A DNA stretch of 64,000 nt, from positions 310,001 to 374,000 of the forward strand of contig NZ_VDMN01000002.1 of the NCBI RefSeq assembly GCF_006335145.1, in the 5' to 3' direction. Shown piece by piece: positions 19,327 through 28,501 of this stretch. Within the stretch, counting starts at the first letter, position 1. Every line of letters starts with the position of its first letter. The notes beneath the pieces are model-generated. The model did not search any database. It was not told the origin of the DNA and was given only the letters and a program-made list of their open reading frames with translations. The DNA is from Aliirhizobium smilacinae. GTDB taxonomy: Bacteria; Pseudomonadota; Alphaproteobacteria; Rhizobiales; Rhizobiaceae. The position numbers and the translations under genes were made by a program.

Positions 19327-22300
19327 TTACGCGGCGAGCTGCGGCCGGAAGACGACATCGGCCCAATAATTTGATGAGTCATAGGTACTATTCGGGAAAA
19401 CGCCCAGGGCGGCGGATCCGCCATAGGCATAGACGCCATTGCCACCGGCAGCGGCACTCGAAAGCGCCGTCAATGGGCCGCCGGTGATGGAACTGCCGAA
19501 AAAGCCATCGGTCGCCACGTAGGTGCCGGTCGTGTGGTAGGATGCGACATAGGTAGTGTTGGCTGCGATCGTATAAGGCGTCGCGAGGTTTACGGTCTGC
19601 CAGCCGGTTGCCGCGGTGTTGGTAAAGGTGGCGGTCGCCAGCCTCGTGCCTGTCGCGGACCACAGGTCCACGACGTTCTGCCCCGTATCACCAGGGCTGC
19701 GATAAAACTTGATGCCGGTAATCTGTCCGACGGCACTCGACTGGAATTTGACGCCGAGCCCGAGTTGCTGACCATCATTGAGGCCGGTGTCGGCCGGTAT
19801 TGCCGAGGCGGAGAACAGGCTGTAGGTGGTGGGCTGCTGCGTCGTCGATGTGACGATGTTGAAGTTTTCGCTGGCGGCAAGGCCGCCAATGTCGGTTCCG
19901 GCGACCCTGATGCTATAGGTGCTGGCTACCGTCGGCGTGCCACTGAACGTGCGGGTTGCGCCATTGAAACTCAGCCAGCCCGGCAGCGCCGACCCATCAG
20001 CCGCTGTTGCGGTGTAGGTGAGCGTGTCGCCACTGTCGACATCAGTGAAGGTATTGGCCGGTAGGACGAAGGAATAGGCCGAGCCGATCGTGGCATTCTG
20101 GTTGGCGGTCTGGGCTGCAAGCACCGGTGCGTCGTTGGCACCGCGAATGGTGACGGTGAGGTTGGCCACGGCAGTGGCACCGGCAGTGTCGCGCATCGTG
20201 TAACTGAAGACGTCGCTCAAAGTGGTGGTCGACAGCCGCAGCGCCTGCACGGAGGCATTGTTCTCGTTGATCGTGTAGGTATAGGTGCCGGCCGCATTGA
20301 GCACGAGGCTGCCATAGGTTCCGGTCAGGGCGGTTCCGAGTGTACCGGTGGTGGTGCCGAAACGTACCGCCGTGACGGTCTTGGTATCGCCGGCATCAGG
20401 ATCGGTATCATTGGTGAGCACGTTGCCGGTGGCATTCGCGCCGCCCGAACCATTGGCGACACCGCCCTTTTCGGTCGCCTCGCCCGCGTCGGCAACTGCA
20501 GTCGGCGCTGTATTACCGGGCGTCGCCGTCGACGGATTGAACATCACGTCGACCCAGTAGTTCGTCGCTTGATAGGTCTGCGTTGGAGCCACGTTGCCGC
20601 TGCCGTAAACGTAGACGCCGTTGTTGGTACCCGGCGCCGTCAACGAGCCGCTCGTTATATTCGACGTGAAGTAGTTGGTGGTCGCCGAATAGTTTCCGGC
20701 ATTGGTGTGATAGGAGGCGGTGTAGATCTGACCCGACGTCAGCGTCACGGGACTGGAGAAATTGGCCGTCTGCCAGCCACTCGCGCTTTCGTTGTTAAAG
20801 GTAAGGGTCGCCATTCGCGTCCCGGCGCTGTTCCATAGTGATCCGGTATGTGTACCGGTGTCCTGGCTGCCCTTGTAGAACCGAATGCCACTGATCGTGC
20901 CGGCCACCGAGGTCTGGAAACGGACCCCGAGTTCGACCGGCGACGTATCGGCGGTGTTGACGACGGCTGGTGTAGCCGAGGCAGAAAACAGCGAGGTGTA
21001 GCTCTGTCCGCTGACCGTAACGGTGCGCCCCGCCGCCGGCGTTTCAAGATTGATGCTGTCGTCCACCGCACGAGACCGGATGGTAAAGGTTCCGGCCGTC
21101 AGCGGCGTCCAGGAATATGTCCAGTTCTCGTCGCCTGTTGCTGGATGCCAGCTGGCGCCATTGTCGGTGGATACTTCAACACCGGCGATTACACCGCCAC
21201 CGGTATCGGTGGCAGTGCCAGTCAGGGTGACGGCAGCTCCGATTACCAGATTGGTGGGTGCGTTGATGACCGAAGTGGGGGCCGTCTGGTCGCTGGACGC
21301 AGTGCCCGCGATCAGCCCCGATTGCAGCGTGCCAGGTTGAATGCCCATATCGGCCATGAGGTTGACCATTGCCTGCTGCACGCGCGGATCCGTGGGCGTC
21401 ACTTCCTTGTCGTGATTGTCGCTCAATCCCCAGGACCAGTAGACCGTACCTGCGCCGAATACCAGCGCCCCGCTCGGCGCCCGATAGAGCGTCAGGTTAT
21501 GGGTCGCGACGCCACTGCCGGTCGTGTTGCCGTAGTCGAGCAGATAGGTGCCAACCGGAAGCGTCGTTGACGACAATTTAACAAGCCCGGCGGGGTCAAA
21601 ACCGTTATCGACCGCCTCGTCCCATTCATAGCCGAGATAGTTTTTGGTCAGCGTTGCCGTCTGGCCCGGCTGGAGATTGGCGACACTCGTATTGCGCCAG
21701 ACGCGCAGGTTGGCATCGTCATAGGGGATGGTGATCGACCCAAGATTGGTACCGACATCGTCCACCTTGAACAATTGCCCTGTAAGCGAGTTCTCCGGAC
21801 TTCCGCCACCAATGGCGGGCGGGCTCTGGCGCGGATCGCGAAACGTTCCGGTCCACTCGTTCGAGGGATCTATGCTGCTGCCGGGTGCCCAGGTCTCCTT
21901 GTAGGAGATCAGCGTACGATAGGGTGTCGCGTCACTGCTGTAGCTGTTACCCCAGCGGGTACGCCAATAGACCTCGTTGCCGCTCCAGAATTGCAGGTTC
22001 ACGCCGGCATCGCGGGCCGCCTCGACATTGGCCCGCTGCTGCCCGGACCAATATTCGTCGTGCCCGACATCGAGATACATCTTGTGATTGAGAAGCAGGT
22101 TTCCATAACGATCGGCATCGACGCCCGCCATGTAGGACACGTCGTAGCCGTTCTGTTCCAGCCAATAGATGCCGGCATACTCTGCCCCGAACAGATAATC
22201 CTGGGGACCGGCGAATGTGCCGACCCCGCCGCGGGTCGCGATCGGCCTGTTGTAGCTGACTGCATAGGCTCGTCCGGCACCCTGCCCCGTGGCAGGACCG

Positions 22301-23841
22301 TTTCCACCGTAGAAGTTTGCTCCACCCCAGCCATTATAGGCCTGCCAGGTCTGGTCGGCGGTCTGGAAGACGATGTCACTGCGGCTGGAATCATCGCGCA
22401 CGATGAACGGAATGTGGTTCTCTCCGAACGTGCCATCCTGGCGCACGAGCTTGGCGACATAGACGCCGGAAACGGCATCGTTGGGCACGGCCCAAGAAGC
22501 AGAAACTGACCAGTTTCCGGCGTCCACCGTGCCGGTCGCAGCATTGCGGAGCGCTGTCGGCTGCGTCTGCAACCCCGTACGCTGGAGCGTATCGACCTTG
22601 CGAGCGCCCATTCCACCGTAATAACCAAGCCGGTAGATATCGATCCGATAGTTCGTCGAATTCGTGTTTATCTTGAAATTGATTGTGTTGCCGTTGTCGA
22701 CGCTGATATCGGTTGCAAATCCCTCGATGTTGGTGCTGCCAGAACCGTCGATACCCCACTCGCTTTCTGGATTGCCCTGCAGTTGGTTCTCCAGCACGAT
22801 CGGGTTGATGGCGGTGACCGCCGCAGGGGTGCCCGGTCTTCCTGCGGTGACTGTCGTGACTGACCCGCCGAGATAACCAATGCCTTTGGTGTTGGTTCGA
22901 CCTGTTCCCGTCTCCCCGCCGCCCGGCAACGATCCGGTCCAGACCTTCGATTGGGTCCCACTGGCAGTCCCTCGCCAGTCTAAGGCCGATGACAGGTCGC
23001 GATTGAGCAGGGGATCGCTGATGGAGGCCCCCATGATCGACCTGGATGTCGCCACATGGTCCGAAGCCTGGGTCAGCCGGGTACCGGGCAGTTGACCGTC
23101 CTCCCGCAGTATTCCTCCCTTCTGCGCCCAGTCGAGCATCCGTGTAGGCGACGTGAGATAGCCGCATCCGCAGACACCGAACGGCATGCCAACGGCTAAT
23201 GAATTAACTCCGCCAAGATGCGCGGCCGCCTGCGCCGACGGCGTTGAATCGAGAATGACGACATTGCCTGAAGAGGTCGTCTTGCTGGCCGCAACGTTCA
23301 AATCCAGCGGTGCCCCTTGGCCTGGCGTTACCGATACCAGGTTCTGTGGCAGATAAGCAGCCAGAGGGTCTTCGGTGATTGGAGCGGTTGCCGTATAGGT
23401 GCGATGGAGAACCGATTGCCCCCGGAACGTCGTGCCTGTTGCATTCCGCTGGGACGTGAAATGTTGCGGCACGGCAGCAGACAAGGATGCATCAGCACCA
23501 CCGCTTATCAGCCTCACTCCATCACTCGGCACAACCGTCTCCGCCGCCGACGTCGCGTAGCCAGTGCCGTCGATATTGATCTCGGCATCAGGGTCGTGGA
23601 CAAGTGCCGCCCGCTGTTCAGCGGCATCCTCGCTCAGCGTAGAATTGTGGTCGGAATTTTCGACAACTGCGGCATTCTTATTGCCACCTGCGGTCCATAC
23701 AGATGTCGCAAGCTGACCCTTGTCATCGCGCCTGTCTGCAGGCTTGCGTGGCCTCTCATTTCCACCAATATTCAAATATTTGGGAATTAAAGAATCCACC
23801 CAAAGTGAGCTCGAAGCCCACCGGCGAGCGCTGCGATACAT
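19327..23841 (-). CDS. Giant modular protein: N,N-dimethylformamidase-like domain, cadherin/Ig repeats, two DUF4082 domains
   Basis: About 1504 residues. Residues about 350-860 resemble the beta-subunit C-terminal domain of N,N-dimethylformamidase ([48 protein letters not shown]). Then come an Ig-like module (about 870-960), DUF4082 (about 965-1110), a VCBS/cadherin-like repeat (about 1125-1230), a putative-Ig repeat (about 1240-1330) and a second DUF4082 reaching the C-terminus. There is no N-terminal signal peptide. Many such modular proteins leave by type I secretion, and an exporter lies 5 kb away; no glycine-rich RTX nonapeptides were seen. ATG at 23841 has GAGAGGGG six bases upstream and is preferred to 23862. 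Confidence 0.85.
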   Translation of the reverse strand: MYRSARRWASSSLWVDSLIPKYLNIGGNERPRKPADRRDDKGQLATSVWTAGGNKNAAVVENSDHNSTLSEDAAEQRAALVHDPDAEINIDGTGYATSAAETVVPSDGVRLISGGADASLSAAVPQHFTSQRNATGTTFRGQSVLHRTYTATAPITEDPLAAYLPQNLVSVTPGQGAPLDLNVAASKTTSSGNVVILDSTPSAQAAAHLGGVNSLAVGMPFGVCGCGYLTSPTRMLDWAQKGGILREDGQLPGTRLTQASDHVATSRSIMGASISDPLLNRDLSSALDWRGTASGTQSKVWTGSLPGGGETGTGRTNTKGIGYLGGSVTTVTAGRPGTPAAVTAINPIVLENQLQGNPESEWGIDGSGSTNIEGFATDISVDNGNTINFKINTNSTNYRIDIYRLGYYGGMGARKVDTLQRTGLQTQPTALRNAATGTVDAGNWSVSASWAVPNDAVSGVYVAKLVRQDGTFGENHIPFIVRDDSSRSDIVFQTADQTWQAYNGWGGANFYGGNGPATGQGAGRAYAVSYNRPIATRGGVGTFAGPQDYLFGAEYAGIYWLEQNGYDVSYMAGVDADRYGNLLLNHKMYLDVGHDEYWSGQQRANVEAARDAGVNLQFWSGNEVYWRTRWGNSYSSDATPYRTLISYKETWAPGSSIDPSNEWTGTFRDPRQSPPAIGGGSPENSLTGQLFKVDDVGTNLGSITIPYDDANLRVWRNTSVANLQPGQTATLTKNYLGYEWDEAVDNGFDPAGLVKLSSTTLPVGTYLLDYGNTTGSGVATHNLTLYRAPSGALVFGAGTVYWSWGLSDNHDKEVTPTDPRVQQAMVNLMADMGIQPGTLQSGLIAGTASSDQTAPTSVINAPTNLVIGAAVTLTGTATDTGGGVIAGVEVSTDNGASWHPATGDENWTYSWTPLTAGTFTIRSRAVDDSINLETPAAGRTVTVSGQSYTSLFSASATPAVVNTADTSPVELGVRFQTSVAGTISGIRFYKGSQDTGTHTGSLWNSAGTRMATLTFNNESASGWQTANFSSPVTLTSGQIYTASYHTNAGNYSATTNYFTSNITSGSLTAPGTNNGVYVYGSGNVAPTQTYQATNYWVDVMFNPSTATPGNTAPTAVADAGEATEKGGVANGSGGANATGNVLTNDTDPDAGDTKTVTAVRFGTTTGTLGTALTGTYGSLVLNAAGTYTYTINENNASVQALRLSTTTLSDVFSYTMRDTAGATAVANLTVTIRGANDAPVLAAQTANQNATIGSAYSFVLPANTFTDVDSGDTLTYTATAADGSALPGWLSFNGATRTFSGTPTVASTYSIRVAGTDIGGLAASENFNIVTSTTQQPTTYSLFSASAIPADTGLNDGQQLGLGVKFQSSAVGQITGIKFYRSPGDTGQNVVDLWSATGTRLATATFTNTAATGWQTVNLATPYTIAANTTYVASYHTTGTYVATDGFFGSSITGGPLTALSSAAAGGNGVYAYGGSAALGVFPNSTYDSSNYWADVVFRPQLAA

Positions 23842-24206
23842 GGCATGCCCCTCTCGCGACATTCTAAAATGAAATCCATGAAATTCGTTCCAAGCGACAC
23901 TTCGGAACTATAGCCGAAAAAGAACGGCCTATATCCTACCCATTCGGACTATAGACGACATACTTTCAGGTGATCTCGGCAGGACGGGCATGCTGCCGTC
24001 AGACCGGAAAAATTCTGATTATCAGGAAATCCGCGGCATTCGATGGCACACCCATTCGAGCAAAACAACTCATGATATAATCGATAATATACTTCACATC
24101 CGCCATATGACGTAATTCATCGCATGAATTACATTATGTTATTATTCGACACATCGACGATAATTAGCGTCCACGCAGATCAGAGAACGATAAGGGGGAT
24201 TGGTCT
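23842..24206. promoter_or_regulatory. AT-rich divergent promoter region
   Basis: About 365 bases between two divergently transcribed genes, markedly richer in A/T than its surroundings, especially 24060-24180. It contains a perfect inverted repeat (24112-24132, listed separately) and a smaller palindrome CTGATTATCAG at 24015-24025. Such a stretch is likely to carry both promoters and a regulator or H-NS/MucR-like binding area; this is inference from composition and symmetry. Confidence 0.5.
24112..24132. repeat. Perfect 9-bp inverted repeat, candidate operator
   Basis: Arms GTAATTCAT and ATGAATTAC are exact reverse complements separated by CGC, centred 85 bases before the start of the SUMF1-like gene. 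The dyad is the right size for a dimeric regulator. It is followed by no T tract and lies between divergent genes, so an operator is more likely than a terminator. Confidence 0.5.
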
Positions 24207-25064
24207 TTGAACCCGACGCCGCGTGGATCCCACATCGGTACTCTTCATTGCTCTGAGAGAAGAATAGATTTGCTCGCAATTGGGCGGATTACACTCGGAT
24301 TTTTGGTCCTTGAATGCAGCACCTCAGCAGCTGAAACAGTTGAGCACTTTCCGACTATGATCACGGTGCCGGCCGGCAAGTTCGAGATGGGCGGTGATCA
24401 CGATGACTGGGCTGCCCCCGATGAGCGGGGTAACCGTATTATTCAACTGAGTTCGTTCGCCGCCTCAACGACCGAAATCACGGCATTGCAATATGACACA
24501 TGTGTTCGCGCCGAGGCCTGTCGGGCACCGTTTGTGAAGGCGCCAGACGATGACCATCCTGTAACCGGTGTGTCATGGCGGGATGCGCAGTCCTATGCCG
24601 CCTGGTTGAGCGCGCAGACCGGGCTTCGATACCGCTTACTTTCCGAAGCAGAGTGGGAGCGTATTGCCCGTGCAGGAATGCAGTCCCGTTTTTGGTGGGG
24701 CAACGTTTCCGATCATGCATTCGGCAATTTTGGCGACGAGGACTGCTGCCACACGGCAGTCGAAGGTCCGGACACATTCGAAGCCACGGCACCTGTGCGC
24801 AGGTTTGAACCTACGCCGGAAGGCTTCCACGATCTCTACGGCAATGTGTGGGAATGGATACAGGACTGCTACGGTGAATATGACCATGCTCCACGGGATG
24901 GCTCTGCGCAGGATCCGGCGAATTGCACAGTACGCGTAGTGCGGGGTGGGTCCTACCTGCTTCCTTCGGGGTTTGCCCGAGCGAGCGCGCGTTACAGACT
25001 CACGCCCGGTGCACGCAGACCCGATGTCGGCTTTCGCATAGCCATGGATCCAGGCAAGCCATGA
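24207..25064 (+). CDS. Exported SUMF1-fold (formylglycine-enzyme-like) protein lacking the FGE cysteines
   Basis: About 285 residues. An N-terminal hydrophobic stretch (about 22-40, IGRITLGFLVLECSTSAAE) looks like a signal peptide. The rest is one SUMF1/FGE-sulfatase domain: MITVPAGKFEMGG, TTEITALQYDTC, PVTGVSWRDAQSYAAWLS, RLLSEAEWERIARAG, GNVWEWIQDCY, VVRGGSYLLPSGFARASARYR, VGFRIA. In true formylglycine-generating enzymes the segment after RGGS carries two catalytic Cys; here none is present, so another role, such as binding or non-haem chemistry, is likely. TTG start with AAGGGGG eight bases upstream. Overlaps the next gene by ATGA. Confidence 0.85.
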   Translation: MNPTPRGSHIGTLHCSERRIDLLAIGRITLGFLVLECSTSAAETVEHFPTMITVPAGKFEMGGDHDDWAAPDERGNRIIQLSSFAASTTEITALQYDTCVRAEACRAPFVKAPDDDHPVTGVSWRDAQSYAAWLSAQTGLRYRLLSEAEWERIARAGMQSRFWWGNVSDHAFGNFGDEDCCHTAVEGPDTFEATAPVRRFEPTPEGFHDLYGNVWEWIQDCYGEYDHAPRDGSAQDPANCTVRVVRGGSYLLPSGFARASARYRLTPGARRPDVGFRIAMDPGKP

Positions 25065-26320
25065 AAACGTCCTTGTTAAATCGCGACATTTACGCCTGTT
25101 CAGCTTTGCTCTTCGGTTATTCGGCAGTCGTTGCCTTGATGTCTTTGGACCTCAATCCGAGACAATGGGGCGTGCTCGACGCCGAACTGTATCACTTACC
25201 TCAAATCAATTGGTTCATGGAGTGGGGTATACAGTTGAACTACCCCGCGTGGTCGGCGACCGGTCCCGGTTTTCACTGGCTGATGGCTGCCTTTGCTCAG
25301 CTAACCGGAGCCGAGGCGCTCGACCGGAGTAGCTGGCAGTGCCTTTACGGGCCTGCCTTCCTCACGGCGACCGCGCTTCTTTTCTTTTACGCAGCATTGC
25401 GATCCAGCGGCGCATCTCCGTTGCGCACACTGGCATTCGGCTTCCCGCTGATCTCATCGACATATTTCTGGACACCCGCTCTGTACCCGGTAACCGAGTG
25501 CCTCTCGATGCTTGGTCTATTTGCGATGGCCTATGCGCTTGCCGCCTCTCCGCGTCAGCCGCTCACGTTCGGTATCGCGGCTGCAGCGTCCACAATCGCG
25601 CGACAAAGCTTCCTGAGTACAGCCGGTGCCTTTGCACTCATGACCGTGAGCGAACAATGGCCCAGGATTTTCACCTGGCGGGTGGTTGGCCCGGCAATTC
25701 TGACCTTGGGGCCATCCTTGGTAGTTGCAACAGCACTAATACTGCAATGGGGCGGACTGACGCCTCCGGAATGGAAAGAGATGCATGCGGGGTTTTCGCC
25801 CGGACCCGTCCTGCATGGATTGGCACTTCTCGGCATCTTCGGCTGGCTATTCCTTCGCAGAGAAGACTTCGCCGACGACGTGAGTACGCTGGCACGGAAT
25901 ATCGCCGTAATAGTCGCATTTTCTCTCGCGCTGTGGTTCGCTCTCCCGGAAGATGGCGGCACGAGACCTCATTCGGTTGTTTGGAAAGTCGCGGCATCGC
26001 TGCCAGCGTTTTACGGTCGCCCCCTGTTGACCCTTCCATTGCTGACAATGGGCGTAATCATAGTGTTCGCCTATTGGCGGCGCGGGTGGAGAGATGGATA
26101 TCGGCTCAGTCCGGAATTATCATTATTCGCTTGTTATTTTGCAGCTCAAGCAGCACAAAAGTTCAGTTTTCAGCGCTACGCGGAGATTCCCGTTCTGCTT
26201 CTCCTCTGCCTCGGAATGGCGCGGCTGAAGAATAAGCACCCCCGTCACGATGCTTTTATGATCATGGCTTTCGCGGGCTATTTCGCTCTGACCATCTGGC
26301 GTATGACAGGATCTGGATAG
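25061..26320 (+). CDS. GT-C type membrane glycosyltransferase, GT39/ALG10-like
   Basis: About 419 residues with ten or more hydrophobic helices. After the first helix, the loop GVLDAELYHLPQINWFMEWG has the acidic pair expected in the first extracytoplasmic loop of GT-C enzymes, and WSATGPGFHWLMA follows, reminiscent of the ALG10/PMT pattern. GT-C enzymes use polyprenyl-phosphate sugars as donors on the periplasmic side. The ATG overlaps the stop of the SUMF1-like gene, so the two are made together. Acceptor and donor unknown; the polyprenyl-phosphate-arabinose genes 4 kb downstream make arabinose a candidate (inference). Confidence 0.65.
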   Translation: MKTSLLNRDIYACSALLFGYSAVVALMSLDLNPRQWGVLDAELYHLPQINWFMEWGIQLNYPAWSATGPGFHWLMAAFAQLTGAEALDRSSWQCLYGPAFLTATALLFFYAALRSSGASPLRTLAFGFPLISSTYFWTPALYPVTECLSMLGLFAMAYALAASPRQPLTFGIAAAASTIARQSFLSTAGAFALMTVSEQWPRIFTWRVVGPAILTLGPSLVVATALILQWGGLTPPEWKEMHAGFSPGPVLHGLALLGIFGWLFLRREDFADDVSTLARNIAVIVAFSLALWFALPEDGGTRPHSVVWKVAASLPAFYGRPLLTLPLLTMGVIIVFAYWRRGWRDGYRLSPELSLFACYFAAQAAQKFSFQRYAEIPVLLLLCLGMARLKNKHPRHDAFMIMAFAGYFALTIWRMTGSG

Positions 26321-26347
26321 AGCGTTTTCAGCCCTCTGCGACGGTCG

Positions 26348-26385
26348 GAGAACACCGACCAGAGACATCCCATGTCAGTGTTCTC
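26348..26385. terminator. Nested hairpin between convergent genes, candidate bidirectional terminator
   Basis: Outer arms GAGAACAC (26348-26355) and GTGTTCTC (26378-26385) are exact complements; inside them GACAT-CCC-ATGTC forms a second stem. An alternative stem GGTCGG/CCGACC (26343-26360) overlaps the left arm. It sits just past the glycosyltransferase stop and overlaps the last codons of the beta-helix gene. No long T run follows on either strand, so the terminator role is tentative. Confidence 0.4.
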
Positions 26386-28501
26386 TCCCGCGGTTCGGTT
26401 TGAGGATTACACTGTCTTTATCTATCCCAGCCTTCTGAAGACCGCTCAGGCTCGTGTAATTTTCCCAAGGCATTATCCCCGGATTGAGCTGGAAGCTCCG
26501 ACCGTTCAGGGCGCCGCTGTAGCGGTTGCGGGCGAATTGCACAAATCCAAGCCCATGATCAGGAGCATTGACGAATGCGACGGGACCGCGGTCGCTGTCG
26601 ACCGATACGTCATTCTCCTCGATACGATTGGGACGGGCCCATTGAGGGCGCCACCCTTTGCCTGTCCCTTCGTCGATACGAAAGGCGGCTCCCGATCCGC
26701 GCGTTATGAAATTTCCGGTCACCACATTGCTCCACCCGCCATTGATACCAATCGCAGATACATTGTCCGAAAGAGTGTTTCCTTCGATGCGAACGCCGCT
26801 GGCCTTGCCGTCGGTGTAGATCGCCCAACTGATGGGTGACGGCCATTCGATGGTACTTTCATATCCGCGAGGCCAGAACGTACCATCGGGCCTGTTCATG
26901 AGATGACCGGTGCCTGTGACAAGATTATAGCGAATTCTGCAGTTCAGAACGTCTCCCTGCTCGCCCATCATCTTGATTGCACCGCCATCCGCCGTCTTCT
27001 GGTTGGCGTTGCGCAGGACATTATATTCGATGACCACGTCATGCACGGCGTCCTGCGGCCCCCACGAGGATCCACCGCCGATCCCAAACTGCGCAGCATT
27101 TTCTATAAGGTTGTGGGCGATGCGAAGATTACTTGCTGCCTGAAATGTTATCCCTGCCGTCTCGTAATATGTTTTTCCGATATCATGGATATGGTTCGAC
27201 AGAATTCTGGCGCCGCTCGATTTGCCGAAACTGCCATAGGTCGTACCCAGGTAAATTCCGTTGCCGGCAACATCCCCGATCTCGTTGCCGGCAATCAGCA
27301 CATTATCGCTCTCGGATACGTGAATACCGACCCCGACATTGTCAATGGAGTTGCCGAGCAGCATGACCCGATCCGAGTGTTCGAGCCGTATGGCGCCATA
27401 CCCTCTGGTTTCCGTCATGAACTTGCCGCTGCCGAGGGGAGATCCATGTCGAAACTGGAGGCCTGCAACAATCAATCCGTCGGCACCCTCCAGCTTGAAG
27501 AATGTCGGCAGTATACCAGCAACAACTGTGGCGTCGGGAAATCTCCGGTCGGCGGGCATGTATTCGATCTGCCCTGCAGCGGAATCATACCACCACTCGC
27601 CCGGAGCATCGAGAAAGACGGACGCTCCGGTTAGAAAATAGCGGCTGCCTTCTGCGGTAAAAAAATATGGGGTACCCTTCGTATGCACTGTCATAGTTTT
27701 GCCGTCGATCGCAACCACCGGGAGAGTATCACTGCCCCACTGACTGCCAGGATGGAAACCACCGACGATATTGGCGACAAGGGTTGCGGCGTCTTTCAAG
27801 CTAGGAAAATCGCCGGCGTGAAAGCAAAAGCTGGTATCCCCCTTCCCGGCATCGATGCTCGGCCCACACTTTGCTGCAAACAGCCATCCCTTGGTTGGAT
27901 CTCCGTCAAGCGGGGCATTCGGAAAGCGCGCCTGGGTCTGCAACCCTCCATTGACGAACAGGTCTCCTACTTCTTCGCCTGGGGGCAGCATCAGTGGCGC
28001 AGTCCAGCGGCCATCGGCTTGCGCCACCCAGCCGAGAACGCGTGGGCCACCGTGTAGCACCGGTGTTGCGTTACATCTTGCCGTGATGAGAAGATCGGCA
28101 TCGCGAGAGTCGAATATTATTGGCCGAGCCAGATAATAATCTCCGTCGCCCATCGCGATGGTGCTGTCGCCACCCTTATCACGCGCGGCATCCCGAGCTT
28201 TTTCAAGGCTGGCAAAAGGTCCGTCGGTTCGCTGAGAATTTGGTTCCGGACTGGACCCGCTCCAGGCATCGTCGCCATCTGGCGAAACGTAAAATATGGT
28301 ACGGGTTGTTGACGTACTGATTGAAATATCGCCCGGGGCTGACCTCGCCGTAACAGAGGTTTTCACGCAGGTTGTGTCCCTGATCCGATCCCGCACGCGG
28401 TCGGGAGCAGTTTCGCCGAGATCTGTTGGTGCCGATCTGCCTGCCTGCGAAAAAAACGCGGCAAGAGAAATACTCAAGATCAGTACAGAGCCCAGCCTCA
28501 T
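26375..28501 (-). CDS. Secreted right-handed beta-helix protein (polysaccharide lyase/epimerase-like)
   Basis: 708 residues: signal peptide (MRLGSVLILSISLAAFFSQAGRSA by position 1-24), a linker, then the family start FYVSPDGDDAWSGSSPEP...GPFASLEKARDAA, and from about residue 340 repeating coils with SNH/GNxI/YNxI turns (LLGNSIDNVG, IAGNEIGDV, ILSNHIHDI, IAHNLIENA, IEYNVLRNA, IRYNLVTG, IEGNTLSDN), the hallmark of a parallel beta-helix. Such proteins cut or epimerise polysaccharides in the periplasm or outside; the exact family is not assignable. The ATG overlaps the stop of the ligase-like gene upstream. Confidence 0.85.
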   Translation of the reverse strand: MRLGSVLILSISLAAFFSQAGRSAPTDLGETAPDRVRDRIRDTTCVKTSVTARSAPGDISISTSTTRTIFYVSPDGDDAWSGSSPEPNSQRTDGPFASLEKARDAARDKGGDSTIAMGDGDYYLARPIIFDSRDADLLITARCNATPVLHGGPRVLGWVAQADGRWTAPLMLPPGEEVGDLFVNGGLQTQARFPNAPLDGDPTKGWLFAAKCGPSIDAGKGDTSFCFHAGDFPSLKDAATLVANIVGGFHPGSQWGSDTLPVVAIDGKTMTVHTKGTPYFFTAEGSRYFLTGASVFLDAPGEWWYDSAAGQIEYMPADRRFPDATVVAGILPTFFKLEGADGLIVAGLQFRHGSPLGSGKFMTETRGYGAIRLEHSDRVMLLGNSIDNVGVGIHVSESDNVLIAGNEIGDVAGNGIYLGTTYGSFGKSSGARILSNHIHDIGKTYYETAGITFQAASNLRIAHNLIENAAQFGIGGGSSWGPQDAVHDVVIEYNVLRNANQKTADGGAIKMMGEQGDVLNCRIRYNLVTGTGHLMNRPDGTFWPRGYESTIEWPSPISWAIYTDGKASGVRIEGNTLSDNVSAIGINGGWSNVVTGNFITRGSGAAFRIDEGTGKGWRPQWARPNRIEENDVSVDSDRGPVAFVNAPDHGLGFVQFARNRYSGALNGRSFQLNPGIMPWENYTSLSGLQKAGIDKDSVILKPNRGREH

